Below, in pieces: positions 32,898 through 34,808 of a stretch of 34,808 nt of DNA. Each line of letters starts with the position of its first letter. The stretch's first letter is position 1. Location: contig JAPPMY010000266.1 of NCBI GenBank assembly GCA_028818855.1, positions 1 to 34,808 of the forward strand, written 5' to 3'. Source of the stretch: Rhodospirillales bacterium (GTDB lineage: Bacteria > Pseudomonadota > Alphaproteobacteria > UBA828). Both the position numbers and the translations under genes were made by a program. The notes under the pieces are model-generated. The model worked only from the letters and a program-made list of their open reading frames with translations. It did no database searches and had not been told where the DNA came from.

Positions 32898-34808
32898 CCG
32901 ATCCCGCTCTGGACCGCTGGCTCCTCGACCGTCCGAACTCCTACATCGGCCGGTCCGTTCCGCGCCCCAATGCACCCCGCCTCACGGAAGGGCGCGGCGC
33001 CTTTGTCGACGATATCGAGACCGGCGGGCGGACGGGGCACGCGGCCTTCGTGCGCTCTCCCCACGCCCATGCCCGGATCGGGTCCATCGACGCGGAAGCG
33101 GCCCGAGCGGCGCCGGGGGTGATCGCGGTCGTGAACGGACGCGAGCTGGCGGAGATCCACGACCCCTGGGTCGGCGTGCTGTCGCATCTGAAAGGCCTCA
33201 AGTCCGCCCCGCAGTACGCGCTGCCGCTGGAAACGGCGACCTGGCAAGGCGAGGCAGTGGTCGCGGTGGTCGCCGAGAGCCGCGCCAGGGCCGAGGATGC
33301 GGCGGAGCTCGTGACCATTGACTGGGAGGTGCTGCCGGCCGTCACGGATGCCGAGGCCGCGCTCGACCCCGCCACCACCGTCATTCACGAGAGCCTCGGC
33401 GACAACCTCGCCTGGCGGCGCAACGCGGATTTCGGCGATATCGAGGCGGCCTATGCGGAGGCCGACCACATCGTCGAGGAAACCTACGTCTTTGCCCGGC
33501 ACACCGGGGTGTGCGTCGAGCCGCGCGCCATCCTCGCGGACTGGAACCCGGGAGAAGGTCAGCTCACCGTGTGGCACAACAACCAGTGCCCGCACATGGT
33601 GCAGAACATCCTCGCGACCCATTTCCGCCTGGACGAACACCGGGTCCGCGTCATCGCGCGCGATGTCGGCGGATCGTTCGGGATCAAGGTCCACACCTAT
33701 GCGGACGAGATCGCGACCGTCGGGCTCTCGATCCTGCTCAAGCGGCCGGTCAAGTTCGTGGCGGACAGGCTGGAGAGCTTCCTCTCCGACATCCATGCGC
33801 GCGACCAGCGGGTTCTCGGGAAGGTCGCCGTCAGGGACGACGGCACCATTCTCAGCTTCGAGATCGACGCGCTCAGCGGGATCGGCCCCTATTCCATGTA
33901 TCCGCGCACGAGCGGCATCGAGGCGAACCAGATCGTGAACCTGACGGGCGGCCCCTATGCGTTCGACCACTACCGGGCGCAGGCGACCGTCGTCTTCCAG
34001 AACAAGAACATGATGTGCCAGTACCGCGCGGTCGGACATCCGGTCAAATGCGCGGTGACCGAGGGGCTGGTGGACGCCGCGGCCCGTGCGACCGGCCTCG
34101 ATCCGGCCGAGATCCGCCGCAGGAACCTGCGCGCGGACGATTCCTATCCCTGCAAGTCGGCGCAGGGGCTTCCGTTCGAGAACCTCTCGCACCAGGCAAG
34201 CCTCGCCAAGCTCCTGGACGCAATGGACTACGACGCCCTGAAGGCCGAGCGGGACGCCCTTCGCGCCGAAGGGGTCTATCGCGGCATCGGCCTTGCCAGC
34301 TTCATCGAGGTCACGAACCCGTCTGCGATGTTCTACGGCGTGGGCGGAGCGCGCATATCCGCGCAGGACGGGGCGACGATGCGCCTCGATGCGCGCGGCA
34401 ACGTGTTCGTCGCCACCGGCGCAACCGAGCAGGGCCAGGGCATGGAGGCGGTGATCTCGCAGGTCGCGGCGACGGCCGTCGGCGTCCCTCCCGACCGGCT
34501 CAAGATCGTCACCGGAGACACGGAGCACACGCCCTATGGCGGCGGCACATGGGCCTCGCGCGCGGCCGGCATCGGCGGAGAGGCCGTGGCCCAGGCGGGC
34601 CGCGCGCTCAGGCAGCAGATCCTGCGCGCCGCCGCCGTCATGCTCCAGGAGGAGGCGGAGAACCTGGACATCCGGGGCGGGGTGGTGGTGGACACGGCGA
34701 GCGGCGCCGAGCGCATCGGCCTCGATGAGGTCGGGCGCGTCTGCTACTACCGCCCCGATACCCTGCCGGACGGCTTCCAGTCGGAGCTGGTCGCGACCCG
34801 TCACTACG
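32894..34808 (+). CDS. Molybdopterin-binding large subunit of the molybdenum hydroxylase (cut by window edge)
   Basis: The first 638 residues of a subunit that usually has about 770-800, ending at the window edge. It matches the xanthine dehydrogenase/CO dehydrogenase large-subunit family: IGRSVPRPNAPRLTEGRGAF at the N-terminus, the GGSFGIKVHTYADE molybdopterin contact (near residue 257), and TGATEQGQGMEAVISQVAA further on. The active-site loop that reads AYxCSFR in form I CO dehydrogenase, and AYRGAGR in form II-type proteins, is QYRAVGH here (376-382). It is therefore not a form I CO dehydrogenase and its substrate is probably an organic compound. The catalytic Glu region near the C-terminus is outside the window. 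Confidence 0.92.
   Translation, partial: MTDPALDRWLLDRPNSYIGRSVPRPNAPRLTEGRGAFVDDIETGGRTGHAAFVRSPHAHARIGSIDAEAARAAPGVIAVVNGRELAEIHDPWVGVLSHLKGLKSAPQYALPLETATWQGEAVVAVVAESRARAEDAAELVTIDWEVLPAVTDAEAALDPATTVIHESLGDNLAWRRNADFGDIEAAYAEADHIVEETYVFARHTGVCVEPRAILADWNPGEGQLTVWHNNQCPHMVQNILATHFRLDEHRVRVIARDVGGSFGIKVHTYADEIATVGLSILLKRPVKFVADRLESFLSDIHARDQRVLGKVAVRDDGTILSFEIDALSGIGPYSMYPRTSGIEANQIVNLTGGPYAFDHYRAQATVVFQNKNMMCQYRAVGHPVKCAVTEGLVDAAARATGLDPAEIRRRNLRADDSYPCKSAQGLPFENLSHQASLAKLLDAMDYDALKAERDALRAEGVYRGIGLASFIEVTNPSAMFYGVGGARISAQDGATMRLDARGNVFVATGATEQGQGMEAVISQVAATAVGVPPDRLKIVTGDTEHTPYGGGTWASRAAGIGGEAVAQAGRALRQQILRAAAVMLQEEAENLDIRGGVVVDTASGAERIGLDEVGRVCYYRPDTLPDGFQSELVATRHY

Noticed and set aside
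32837..34804. 655-codon open frame opposite the molybdopterin subunit
   Set aside because: Antisense shadow; the plus-strand product has clear family motifs.
1..34808. CRISPR arrays, tRNA and rRNA genes
   Set aside because: No regularly spaced direct repeats and no tRNA-like cloverleaf or rRNA sequence was seen on reading; a covariance-model search was not possible.
31549..34808. Aerobic CO dehydrogenase
   Set aside because: The large subunit lacks the AYxCSFR loop of form I and also the AYRGAGR loop, so a CO label is not supported.

Overview
The window is about 35 kb of GC-rich DNA, most likely a chromosomal contig from an alphaproteobacterium. The evidence is a split proton-translocating transhydrogenase (pntAA, pntAB and pntB as three genes), purE-purK lying beside rpsU, and the wider family make-up (TRAP transporter, CO-dehydrogenase-like molybdenum hydroxylase, HyuA/HyuB, ACC deaminase). 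No rRNA, tRNA or CRISPR array was seen. Both edges cut genes: a sugar aminotransferase on the left, where the last ~100 bases are homopolymer-rich and suspect, and a molybdopterin subunit on the right.

Left part (1-12790). A DegT-type aminotransferase gene diverges from a three-gene operon. That operon encodes a PEP mutase fused to a nucleotidyltransferase, then HyuB and HyuA. PEP mutase commits PEP to C-P bond formation and the fused domain suggests activation of a phosphonate as a nucleotide conjugate. No phosphonopyruvate decarboxylase is present, so the fate of the product is open. Next come a SAM methyltransferase, a GFA-fold protein, an alpha/beta hydrolase with ACC deaminase (acdS), an MDR oxidoreductase and an ABC1/UbiB-type kinase-like protein.

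Core part (12921-21839). The transhydrogenase operon converges on rpsU. rpsU diverges from purE-purK (purine biosynthesis, overlapping by 4 nt). A minus-strand operon follows: an exported isoaspartyl methyltransferase, a membrane spermidine-synthase-like protein and a class I glutamine amidotransferase.

Mobile part (21961-24640). A complete 2680-bp IS1-like transposon sits in the divergent promoter region between the isoaspartyl methyltransferase and an OsmC gene. It has 22-bp perfect terminal inverted repeats and an 8-bp target duplication. It carries a DDE transposase and three passenger genes: two small proteins and an HTH-P63C protein of visibly lower GC. The transposase has a near-consensus promoter placed so that its mRNA may be leaderless, and its last codons lie in the right inverted repeat.

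Right part (24747-34808). OsmC is followed by a minus-strand TRAP transporter operon (dctP, a hairpin plus T-run terminator, then dctQ-dctM). Then come a VOC protein, a phytanoyl-CoA-dioxygenase-like enzyme, a cupin, an ABM-fold monooxygenase-like protein and a three-subunit molybdenum hydroxylase (FAD, 2Fe-2S, molybdopterin) with an unusual active-site loop. This half looks like uptake and oxidation of small organic acids or xenobiotic-like compounds. All assignments come from reading motifs and remembered family features; no database search was run.
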